A stretch of 64,000 bases of DNA from Cinclus cinclus (lineage: Eukaryota; Chordata; Aves; Passeriformes; Cinclidae). Every line of letters starts with the position of its first letter. Position 1 is the stretch's first letter. This document shows, in pieces, positions 53,063-60,849 of this stretch. The stretch is from positions 744,001 to 808,000 of the forward strand of contig NC_085067.1 of NCBI RefSeq assembly GCF_963662255.1, read 5' to 3'. The position numbers were made by a program, and so were the translations under genes. Below the pieces are notes generated by a model. The model was not told the DNA's origin. It did not search any database and saw only the letters and a program-made list of their open reading frames with translations.

Positions 53063-56000
53063 CTGCAAAACCCCACAAAACCCTCCAGGTTACTCCACGT
53101 GAACCAGCTCAGCCTGCTACCAGCTCACACACGACTAGTAGGGGCCTTGTGGGTGCCCAGTTTCAGCTGCTCCAGATCCTATTTTAAGCTACAGCAGGCA
53201 CAGTAAGAACTTGTCTATGCAACAGGAGCAGATCTCCCAGCAGCTGTGCCACCTGACACAGCAACTGCCCTCGGCTATCTGACGGGCTTCTTCCAATCCT
53301 CACGTTTTGGGTCTCTCACATATTTAGTTTTAAAGATAAGAAATGAGTTTACCAGCTGATTGATTTTACTGCTATTCCAGGCATGTTTAAACAAACAGTA
53401 CCAGTCAGAAGCAGCAGGCTGCAAGCCATAACTGAAAATTTTCAGAGCACTGAGCCACTGTTTTCTATCTCTTGTGTTACCCTCACATCAAAAAGGAAAA
53501 GAAGTCTGTACTTGCCCTGCAGCCAGAACACTGCCATCGGTAGAGAAAGTACAGCAGAGCCCATTGTTCAGAGGTGCAACTTGTACAGGGTATTCTTCAT
53601 CAATTCTCCAGAACCTCACCATTCTGAGGGGGAAGGACAACACAGGTTTTCAACCACGCACGCTGTTTTCTCTATGCCACACCAGAAAGCACAGGAGCAC
53701 AGCTGAGCTGCCAGTGCCGAGAAGCTGCTGTGCCAGGGCAGGAATGCAGGGACCCAGGGGTGCAGGGACCCAGGGGTGCAGGGACCCAGGGGTGCAGGGA
53801 CGCAGGGGTGCAGGGACCCAGGGGTGCAGGGACCCAGGGGTGCAGGGACGCAGGGGTGCAGGGACGCAGGGACCCAGGGGTGCAGGGACCCAGGGGTGCA
53901 GGGACGCAGGGGTGCAGGGACGCAGGGACCCAGGGGTGCAGGGACCCAGGGGTGCAGGGACGCAGGGGTGCAGGGACGCAGGGGTGCAGGGACCCAGGGG
54001 TGCAGGGACGCAGGGGTGCAGGGACCCAGGGGTGCAGGGACCCAGGGGTGCAGGGACCCAGGGGTGCAGGGACCCAGGGGTGCAGGGACGCAGGGGTGCA
54101 GGGACGCAGGGGTGCAGGGACCCAGGGGTGCAGGGGTGCAGGGACCCAGGGGTGCAGGGACCCAGGGGTGCAGGGACCCTGGCCACACTCACTTGTCATC
54201 GGCCAGGCTGGCCACGTGCAGCCCGTCGTGGCTGAAGCTCACCGAGCGCACCCAGCGGTCGTTGGCACCGCCCGCGAAGATCGGCGTGGGCGGGGGGAAC
54301 AGGTGCCTGTGGACAGGGACAGGACAGGGACACACTCAGGGACACCTCTGCAGCTGGGGAGGGCTCAGCCAGCACGGCAGAGCTCAGGCACTAACAAACA
54401 ACAGTGCTCAACCAGCTAACCATGGACTCGGGACTGCGGCTCAACTGCTGTGTGCTCTTCAGCCTCGCTGAACAGCTTAGGACACATTAAAATACCACTG
54501 CTGTAAACTCACTCTCAGATGGAAGAACAACCTCCAGCCTCTGCCACTTTAGCATCTCCATCAGCCACTGCTCATTTCCAAGTCTGCTCTAGGAGAGTTT
54601 CTAGATTTGAGTGCTTTACTTACCCAAACTCCCTAAGGATCACTCCAGTATGTGGATCCCAGACATAGACTCGAGTATCATAAGATGCAGTAGCCAGTAA
54701 TGCTCCATCAGGAGAGAACTCACAAGCTACAACATCATTGTGATGGCCTTCAAGTTTCCTTAACATGGAGTATTTATCCATATCCCAGAGGAAAACCTGG
54801 AATTAAATGAGCTGATGTTATAGCTCTGCTCAGAGAGGCAATGAAGCATTTAATTTGCTTTTAAAGTATAGCTAGTCTTATTTAGGATTATATTAAAATC
54901 AGGTATTATGAATTACTACAATTAAGAAATATGCTCAGTGTCATACTCAGATTAAAATCAAGGTTTTTTTAAAAATAATTAAAGCAGACATGCAAGTTCT
55001 AACTCAAATTTGTTAAATGTTATTAACAAAATAAGCCAAAATATAAGATAAAGGCAACACAATTTAACCATGTAGCTTACTGATATTCATGTATTACAAA
55101 ACTATTTTATTAAAATATTCAGAAATAAATAGGGTTAAACTCTACAGTCCCCTCTTTTCAGTAACTACCAAAATTTTAAGAAATATACAGACAGAAAATG
55201 TAAGGTTAACATATTGTTACTCCAGTGGCATCCCTTTGAGTTTAAGATCACTTGTTTACAATTGCTTGGATCACCAACGTCAGCCTAGGAAGAGAAACAG
55301 ATACTGCAAGCAAAAAGAATTTTCACAGCCAAAAGTTATGTCTTTGGCAAAACAACAGGGAAGTCTAACCACATTATTAGAAAGAATTTAGGCATTTAAA
55401 AATCAAGTCAACAGTAACAAACAACATTAATATTACAGTTTACCCTAATTGCACAATGTATTATAAGAATTCATAGAATATTACAGTATTTTACATGCAG
55501 TTGTACATTATATATAATCAAAACAAGGACTGTGCAGAATTATTTAAAAGGAACTATCCTTGTACTGCAGCACGGTTTTATAGAAATGTAAGTCTTTAGC
55601 AAAAGCTGTTATGTCCCTCAAAGAGCTCATTAGCAACCTTGATTTGTCTGTCCCTTGACAGTTTTACTGAAAAAGTTAAATTCTGACATCTTGGATAAAT
55701 TTACATTTGACCAGACCAAGCTCAGCCTTAGTGCCTCCCACACTACCTAACTGAACCATTTTACAATCAGTTACAAACATGTTCGCTAATTTTTCCAAGG
55801 AGACCCTAACATTCCATAATACTGGAAACTAAGTTTGAGGAGTCAGTGTGTTTCACTGCTGTGAAAATTATTAAAAAAATAACCAAAAAAAAAAAAAAAA
55901 AAAAAAAAACAAAAAAAAAAGCAAGCAAGCAAGCAGACAGTGGACACGGAGCAGCACCTGCGTACGTACAGGACCCCTTGCAGCCGAGGGCAAGGTTACT

Positions 56001-59000
56001 TCGTCCTACGGTACAGACGGTACAGCTCGCCGGGCTGGCGGCCAGAGCTGCCACTCTCTGCCCACCAACACCACTGTGCTCCTCAGAGTGGTGCCAGCTT
56101 AACTCAATCACACCAATATTGCTGCCACCACCTGTGACAGGGAAAGCAAGAAGCTTATGGAAAACACACAGCCTCTGGACAGCAATGTACACATCCCCCT
56201 CTGCTCCACCACAGAGCCAAACCCCGGAGCTCGGCTGCTCTCACTGAGGTGGACAGTGAGCACTGCCACCGAGTGATGGCCAGTGCCTCAACTGGGCCCT
56301 GTGAGGCTCCCCTACACTGCCTACAGAGCCCCTGGAACCAGGCTCAACTCCCCTTTCTGGTCTGCCCTAACTCTTCAGTGCCAGGAGCAGCTTATGGCGT
56401 ACATGCGTTACCTGCACTGCTTTCAGTTCTCTAGCAGGGCATTAGGATGGAAGCAAAAACAGTGTGCTCCTCTTCCTTCTAACTCTTAGCACCATTGCCA
56501 TTGGTACGAGAAAACGGGGAAACATTTTTGTTCAGCAGGAGATGCCCTGACTGGCTGAGACTTTGTGAAGTCTTTCTCATTGAACATGAAATAGGAAGGA
56601 CAAAATCAAAACCAAAATAGTTTTTATGCATCAATCTACGTATCTTATAACACTGGCAGCTTTAGTGGTATTTGTTTTATGCCATAACCCTGTGCAGACT
56701 TATTTCTCCACAATTACAGCCTCTTCAACTAAAAGCAGTGCAAGTTCCATTCACAAATCAGGGTCTCAATGCACCATTTGCCAGTTTAATTTCATGCACT
56801 TTTACATCATCATCAAACATTAGAAGTTCATGACACCGAGCACAAGCTTAATGTTACTTAGATTTAAAATGATTATGCACACAATTCAGGAGAATTAAAG
56901 AACAAGAAACTCTGACACATACTGCTTTACTAGCTCCAACAGAACAGAGGATGGAGGAGTCTGGAGAGAATGCACAACCATACACCCAGTTCGGATGGCC
57001 TCTCAGCACCTTCATCATGTTTCCTAAACAGAAAGGCAGTGCTGTAAGAATTGGCTAAATATTACAAAATTCAGACGGAAAAGTCTTTCCAATTTAATTA
57101 TTCATTTGTGAAATTTTGTATTATTTTCCCAAACTTCTTGCAGAGTCATTCTACACAGAAATAAACCCCCTGGGATGCAGCCTCTACTTACATGTCCCTA
57201 TTCAGAAAGGTCACTTCATGCACTCTTAGCCCAATGCCTGCTCCTGCCTCCAGGGTTCAGACAGATAAGGCATTCCAAGGGGGTGCAGAGCGAGCGATTA
57301 AAGAATTCCAAGTGCAGACTGAGTGACTAACAGCACACGCAGCTTTTAAGCAATCCTGACCAAACTGAGTCTAGAGCAATAAAAGAGGCGAGTACATGGA
57401 TACTTCTCTCAGGTACTGGAGCAGATAAAAGTCCAGACATTACCATCATCTTTCAGGTCCCACACTCGCAGGGTTTTGTCTCTGGATGCAGACACAAGAA
57501 TCAGGCTGCCATCGGGGGCAAAGGTTAAATCTCTGACAACTTCTGTGTGGTCCATCAGGTTAAGGAGGAGTTTTCCTGTTACATGAGAACACCACAATTT
57601 AATATGAAGGACTACTGTACTTAGATCAAATGCTTTATGGATACAAATACTGAATATAAAATTACAGCATGTAAAGACAATTTTCTTTGTAGAAATGCTC
57701 CCTACGATGAGCAGCACATGGATCCTTTCACTCTCCTGTATTGAGAGTCAACTCCTGGAAAAGCTACAAAATCTATATACTAGAACCTCAGAAATTAAAC
57801 AACACTTGTCTTTTGATAGACATTTTGTTCCAAGCTTCAATTTACAAGGACAAATAACTCAACAGTCATTATTTTTCTTAACTGAGTTCTCTCCTGCCAG
57901 CAAAACACTTAAGTCCCTAAATTCAGATTCAGTCTTCTTGAGTAATTAATTTTCTTTTTTAAAAAATGAAAAGTCCTCATCAACATAAACCAGCAATTTC
58001 ATGCTTTTAAAGTATGGTAAAACTAGGAACAACCACTGTATGTATGCACACATTTCATTATTTTGTATCTGCCATGTCACACATCTCAAAGCATGACGTG
58101 CCTCTCTCGTTCCTTTGGCAGTTTTTCATTACTTCTGGTTGCAGGAGCTCAGGCTTTTTTAATACTTCTGAATTTGTATTCAATTCCTGGTGTGTACTAA
58201 CAATATTATCGCTGCACGAAGCGCGAGTCGGCAGCTGGGCGCGACAAGGGACGTTCGGACAAGGCTCTCAGGGACAGGGTGGCAGTGCTGGGGTGTCCTG
58301 AGGCAGGCCGGGAGCCAGACTGGACGTTCCCCACGTCTCCCTGCAGCTCAGCATCTCGGGGGGCGCTGAGCTGCCCTGCCCTGCCCTGCGCTCACCTGTG
58401 TAGACATCCCAGATCTTGATGCGGCCGTTGTTGAGGCCGGTGGCGAGCAGCAGCTGCTCCTGCCCGAACCTGAAGCGGTGCCACTCGATGTTGACGCAGC
58501 GGCTCTGCTTCTCGGGCACGGAGGAGCCGAAGGCCAGGCTCCACACGATGTCCCCGCAGTCGATGATGTGCTCGCAGGGCTTGTTCTTCTGGCCGCCCTC
58601 GCTGCTCTGCCGCGGCAGCCGCGTGCCGCCGGCGTTCGTGCCATTCTTCGTGCCGTGCAGCAGGCTGCGAGGGCAGAGAAAGTACAGCACAGCACGAGTC
58701 ATCTCGAGGAAAAAAAACTTTCTTCAAGGGCTAACGAAATCTGCGAGTTCTCATAACGTACACCTCTGAGGCACAAAATGGTGCATTTTTACTTTAAAGT
58801 TATAAAAGTGGCTTTTTTCTATAGCTGAGAAGAATTGCCAGCGCCTGGACACCTTCCAACACAAAATAATACTACTGTTCTGTATACAGTTTTACCTTTG
58901 TAGAGAGCAAGATACTAACTTAACCTTCTGCAAAACCCAACAGTTTTGAAGCATTTACAGAAAAATGAGCCACAGAAATTTCTAGGATTTTCTGCTAAAT

Positions 59001-60318
59001 GAGAGAAGTTTCCTTTAATTCCCTTACATGTGTTAAACCCTGAAAAGAGATACTGAGTATCCAGCACATGGAGAACAATTAACCACCCCGGAAAGGGGGG
59101 AAAAAATGGGTCAGAGAAATGTAACCAGCCACAGAACTGTAGTGTCTGGCTACCGACTTCACTAACATGCAACCTGCAAGTGCCAAAAAAATGTGTGCTT
59201 TGGAACTCCACTTGCAATCTGACAAGGATGATAAGGAAAGAGGTCTGCCCTTAAGCAAATTCCTAAAAGGTAAAGCCAAACAGCATTGTGATAGGAAGTG
59301 GAAAGGGCCAGATCTGCCCAAATCTCTAAATCCCCTTTTCATTCTAACTTCCTCTTATTTTAGAGTGTCTGAATTGATTAACAAGTCACTCTTCCATAGG
59401 CTTTGTGAGGCTGCAATAGCTGTTCTTGCTGGCCACACAGAAAGAGACAGAACAGCTGTTATTTTAAGGAATTAGTTTTTTCCCCAAGGTATCAAAGCCT
59501 AGAAGACCAATGCATGCGTTTCAATTGATTTGAAGCCATCTCCTGTTTTTAACCCCTCCTGTTTTTCAGGTGCACTGAAAGCCATGGTGGTTTGTCTTAC
59601 AAGTTGTTGAGGCACTGCGCCCAAGGGACCAGCTTCACTATGCGATGTCCCTGTGACCACGCCAGGTACGAGCCATCGGGAGCGAACGCGACTTCCCAGT
59701 TCTCACGGCCGCACTTCTTGTCGAAGGGAGATGTGGGGGCCAGGAGCTCTCCTACCGTGCGCGCCCGAGCTGGGGGGACACAAGACATCCGTGAGAGGGA
59801 GATCCGACCATTGCTTCACACGGGCTGCACGGGCACCCTGCTAGGTTCATGAACGCCACCGGGAGGGGCCCGGTGTCACCGTGTAACCCAGCAGGGACGG
59901 GCCGGGCCTCGGCAGGGACACGCGCGGCGCTGAACGTGCTGCTCGCACTGCGCTACGGGCGATGCTCCAGGGCCGCGCCTGCCCACGGCCGGGAGAACGG
60001 GCCGGCGGCCGGGAAAGGCTCCGTGTGCCGGCAAGGGATCCCTGTGCGGGGAATGGACCCGTGTGCGGGGAATGGATCCGTGTGCCGGCAGTGGATCCCC
60101 GTGCCGGCAGTGGATCCCCGTGCCGGGATCCCGCCCGTTCCCCGTGGGCAGCCCCGAGCGCGCTGCCCGGCCCTGCCCTGCTCGGCTCTGCGGGATGGGC
60201 TGAGCGCCCGCCCGAGCCCGGGCCGAGCCTGGGCCCGGCCGCGCTGCCCCCGCGAAGCCCGCCCGTCCCCCTGCTCACCGATGAGCTTCTCGTTGACACT
60301 CGGGGGAAAGCTGGCCAT
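52903..60318 (-). CDS. WSB1: WSB1, complete coding span (nine exons)
   Basis: WD40-repeat protein with a C-terminal SOCS box. In this family the SOCS box recruits Elongin B/C and CUL5-RBX2, and the WD40 propeller binds substrates; type 2 deiodinase and HIPK2 are reported for WSB1. The coding parts are 60318-60279, 59769-59601, 58664-58396, 57575-57444, 57023-56923, 54796-54624, 54306-54193, 53623-53516 and 53062-52903. They sum to 1266 nt with every junction in phase, giving 421 residues, the same as human WSB1. Seven WD-like blades can be read (exons 2 to 9), followed by the SOCS box from about residue 379. No frameshift or internal stop is seen. Introns are short (317 to 2126 bp). All splice sites are GT-AG except the exon 8 donor, which is GC. 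Identification rests on recognised protein similarity along the whole length. Confidence 0.97.
53063..53515 (-). other. WSB1: WSB1 intron 8 (GC-AG)
   Basis: 453 bp beginning GCAAGT and ending TTTTGCAG. The rest of the donor hexamer is consensus, as is usual for U2-type GC donors. No repeat is seen in it. Confidence 0.9.
53516..53623 (-). CDS. WSB1: WSB1 exon 8, ends at a GC donor
   Basis: Encodes residues 333-368 plus two bases: KMVRFWRIDEEYPVQVAPL, then NNGLCCTFSTDGSVLAAG. The acceptor is CCCCTCAG|AATGGT. The donor is GCAGG|GCAAGT, a GC donor rather than GT. This choice is forced by frame: joining at GG to the first G of exon 9 gives glycine followed by TQDGSVYFW, as the family requires. 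The nearby GT four bases downstream would shift the frame. Confidence 0.93.
53749..54180 (+). repeat. 16-bp minisatellite filling WSB1 intron 7
   Basis: I count 25 full copies of GGGACCCAGGGGTGCA or its single-base variant GGGACGCAGGGGTGCA, plus three 8-bp half units (two GGGACGCA, one GGGGTGCA) and a terminal GGGACCCT. The two variants alternate irregularly. The array is about 432 bp, 76 percent of the 569-bp intron. On the transcribed minus strand it starts 12 bases after the exon 7 junction and ends about 125 bases before the exon 8 acceptor. The plus strand has closely spaced GGG/GGGG runs. Confidence 0.97.
54193..54306 (-). CDS. WSB1: WSB1 exon 7
   Basis: Encodes residues 295-332 plus two bases: HLFPPPTPIFAGGAND, then RWVRSVSFSHDGLHVASL and ADD. 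The acceptor is GTCCACAG|GCACCT and the donor is GATGACAA|GTGAGT. Like exon 3 it is CpG-rich against its neighbours. Twelve bases past the exon the 16-bp minisatellite of intron 7 begins. Confidence 0.96.
54307..54623 (-). other. WSB1: WSB1 intron 6
   Basis: 317 bp, the shortest intron, with GTAAGT donor and CACAG acceptor. Nothing else is visible in it. Confidence 0.9.
54624..54796 (-). CDS. WSB1: WSB1 exon 6
   Basis: Encodes residues 238-294 plus two bases: VFLWDMDKYSMLRKL, then the blade EGHHNDVVACEFSPDG and LLATASYDTRVYVWDPHTG. The acceptor is AATTCCAG|GTTTTC and the donor is AGTTTGG|GTAAGT. The WD dipeptide and the DTR turn are intact. The preceding intron 5 is the longest in the gene (2126 bp). 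Confidence 0.96.
54797..56922 (-). other. WSB1: WSB1 intron 5
   Basis: The longest WSB1 intron. Its left part is AT-rich (54.83-55.85 kb). A long poly(A) tract with an interrupting C lies at about 55887-55920, followed by four AAGC units and then a more GC-rich segment (55.95-56.4 kb). The plus-strand poly(A) could be a retroposed tail, but no source transcript is recognised to its left. Confidence 0.85.
55887..55935 (+). repeat. Poly(A) tract with (AAGC)n edge in WSB1 intron 5
   Basis: A long A run broken by one C, followed by AAGC repeats. On the WSB1 transcript it is a poly(U) tract more than 1 kb upstream of the exon 6 acceptor, too far to act as its pyrimidine tract. Its exact length is unreliable in assemblies. 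Confidence 0.9.
56923..57023 (-). CDS. WSB1: WSB1 exon 5
   Basis: A 101-nt exon too short to stand out as an open frame. It encodes residues 204-237: NMMKVLRGHPNWVYGCA, then FSPDSSILCSVGASKA. The acceptor is TGTTTAG|GAAACA and the donor is AAAGCA|GTATGT. It ends exactly between codons, and exon 6 begins with the valine of the VFLWDMDK strand, completing the WD40 blade. Confidence 0.96.
57024..57443 (-). other. WSB1: WSB1 intron 4
   Basis: 420 bp with GTAATG donor and TTTAG acceptor. I see no repeat or coding sequence in it. Confidence 0.9.
57444..57575 (-). CDS. WSB1: WSB1 exon 4
   Basis: Encodes a full WD40 blade, residues 160-203 plus one base: KLLLNLMDHTEVVRDL, then TFAPDGSLILVSAS and RDKTLRVWDLKDDG. 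The acceptor is TGTAACAG|GAAAAC and the donor is GATGATG|GTAATG. The donor lies in the middle of a glycine codon completed by exon 5. Reading through the donor gives a false C-terminus, which should be ignored. Confidence 0.97.
57576..58395 (-). other. WSB1: WSB1 intron 3
   Basis: Its right end, next to exon 3, is CpG-rich (about 58.2-58.39 kb), while the rest is AT-rich. No coding sequence is seen. The acceptor before exon 4 is preceded by only a weak pyrimidine tract. Confidence 0.85.
58396..58664 (-). CDS. WSB1: WSB1 exon 3
   Basis: Encodes residues 70-159 plus one base. It carries LLHGTKN, GGQKNKP, HIIDCGDIVWSLAFG, NIEWHRFRFGQ and the blade end LNNGRIKIWDVYTG. The acceptor is CCTCGCAG|CCTGCT and the donor is TACACAG|GTGAGC. 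The exon is strikingly GC- and CpG-rich compared with the AT-rich introns around it, which is why several other frames also stay open across it; those are shadows. Confidence 0.97.
58665..59600 (-). other. WSB1: WSB1 intron 2
   Basis: AT-rich intron with no further WSB1 protein. The two open frames of about 100 codons on opposite strands (58.9-59.5 kb) carry no motif I recognise. The splice sites at both ends are canonical. Confidence 0.85.
59601..59769 (-). CDS. WSB1: WSB1 exon 2
   Basis: Encodes residues 14-69 plus two bases, including the conserved stretches TVGELLAP, PFDKKCGRENW and FAPDGSYLAWSQGHR, the last being the first WD-like strand set. The acceptor is CCCCCCAG|CTCGGG and the donor is CAACTT|GTAAGA. 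The single base carried from exon 1 restores an alanine codon at the junction, so the frame is unambiguous. Confidence 0.96.
59770..60278 (-). other. WSB1: WSB1 intron 1, within the CpG island
   Basis: 509 bp, very CpG-rich for most of its length. Between about 60015 and 60130 it carries repeated near-copies of a 20 to 22-bp unit such as GTGCCGGCAGTGGATCCC, a short degenerate tandem array of five or six copies. The long GC-rich open frames crossing it on both strands are shadows. Confidence 0.85.
60279..60318 (-). CDS. WSB1: WSB1 exon 1, coding part
   Basis: Encodes residues 1-13 (MASFPPSVNEKLI) plus one base of codon 14. The start is chosen because MASFPP is the known WSB1 N-terminus. The A of the ATG has C at -3 and G follows at +4, so the context is moderate. 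The donor reads ATCG|GTGAGC. The exon lies inside the CpG island. The 5' UTR lies to the right, and its transcription start cannot be fixed from sequence. Confidence 0.93.
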
Positions 60319-60480
60319 GGACGGGCGGCCTGAGGAGCGACGAGACTGCCACGGAGCGGGACGGGCGGGCGAGGGCTGGGCAAGATGGCGGCGGCGGGCG
60401 GCGGGGCGGGGCGGGGAGCGCTCGGCGGGGGCCGGGCCGGGCTCCGGGGGACGGCTCGGAGCGGCTGTGCCCTGCCCGGC
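60319..60480 (-). promoter_or_regulatory. WSB1: WSB1 CpG-island promoter and 5' UTR
   Basis: Dense CpG DNA with no TATA box, immediately upstream of the WSB1 start codon. It contains GC boxes of the GGGCGGG type at 60363-60370 and a tandem GGGGCGGGGCGGGG at 60403-60416, and a YY1-type motif at 60382-60392. The island extends into exon 1, intron 1 (to about 59.9 kb) and right to about 60.8 kb. TATA-less CpG islands are typical of housekeeping genes and often fire in both directions. The transcription start is not defined by sequence. Confidence 0.7.
60382..60392 (+). promoter_or_regulatory. YY1-type motif AAGATGGCGGC
   Basis: Exact match to the YY1 consensus of CpG-island promoters, 64 bases upstream of the WSB1 ATG. 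Its orientation is opposite to WSB1 transcription. The ATG inside it also opens a plus-strand frame, but that frame is made of pentamer and 15-mer repeats and is not accepted as a gene. Confidence 0.6.
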
Positions 60481-60516
60481 TGTGCCCTGCCCGGCTGTGC
60501 CCTGCCCAGCTGTGCC

Positions 60517-60564
60517 CGGCTCGGCTCGGCTCGGCTCGGCTCGGCTCGGCTCGGCTCGGCTCGG
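60517..60564 (+). repeat. (CGGCT)n pentanucleotide microsatellite in the WSB1 CpG island
   Basis: About 9.6 uninterrupted copies of CGGCT, 48 bp. It is bordered on both sides by copies of a 15-bp unit CGGCTGTGCCCTGCC (three to the left from about 60464, degenerate ones to the right to about 60680). The 15-mer shares the CGGCT core, so the pentamer probably expanded out of it. It lies about 200 bp upstream of the WSB1 start codon. It explains the long repetitive open frames (runs of ARLGS or of RAEPS) on both strands. Confidence 0.95.
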
Positions 60565-60849
60565 AGCGGCTGTGCCCTGCCCGGCCGTGCCCTGCCTGAC
60601 CCTGCTCGGCTCGGTTCTGACCTGCCCTGCCCTGCTTGGCTCTGCCCGCTTGTCCTGTCCGGCCCTGCCCTGTCCGGCCTCCCGGGGCCCTGTCTTGCCT
60701 TGTCCGTCCCTGCTCCGCTGCCCGCAGCCATTCGCGCTCCTGTCCCGGGTCTGCTGCCCGTGCCCGGCCGTGCCGCTGTCGCGGTCTCACCCCCATCCTC
60801 CCACCATGCGCCTCCCCGCTTCAGGGGCTGGAGGAGTCTCCTACTCTTC

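Noticed and set aside
53474..54471. Long open frames of 175 to 253 codons on both strands
   Set aside because: They follow the 16-bp minisatellite in WSB1 intron 7 and overlap real WSB1 exons in the wrong frame or strand.
55806..56192. 128-codon minus-strand frame with a poly-Phe stretch
   Set aside because: The phenylalanines come from the poly(A) tract read on the opposite strand inside WSB1 intron 5.
57409..57717. 102-codon WSB1-like frame reading through the exon 4 donor
   Set aside because: The part right of 57575 and left of 57444 is intron. Human-like protein resumes only in exon 5.
58268..58756. Additional frames across WSB1 exon 3
   Set aside because: Shadows of a CpG-rich exon. 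Only the frame with HIIDCGDIVWSLAFG and IKIWDVYTG is WSB1.
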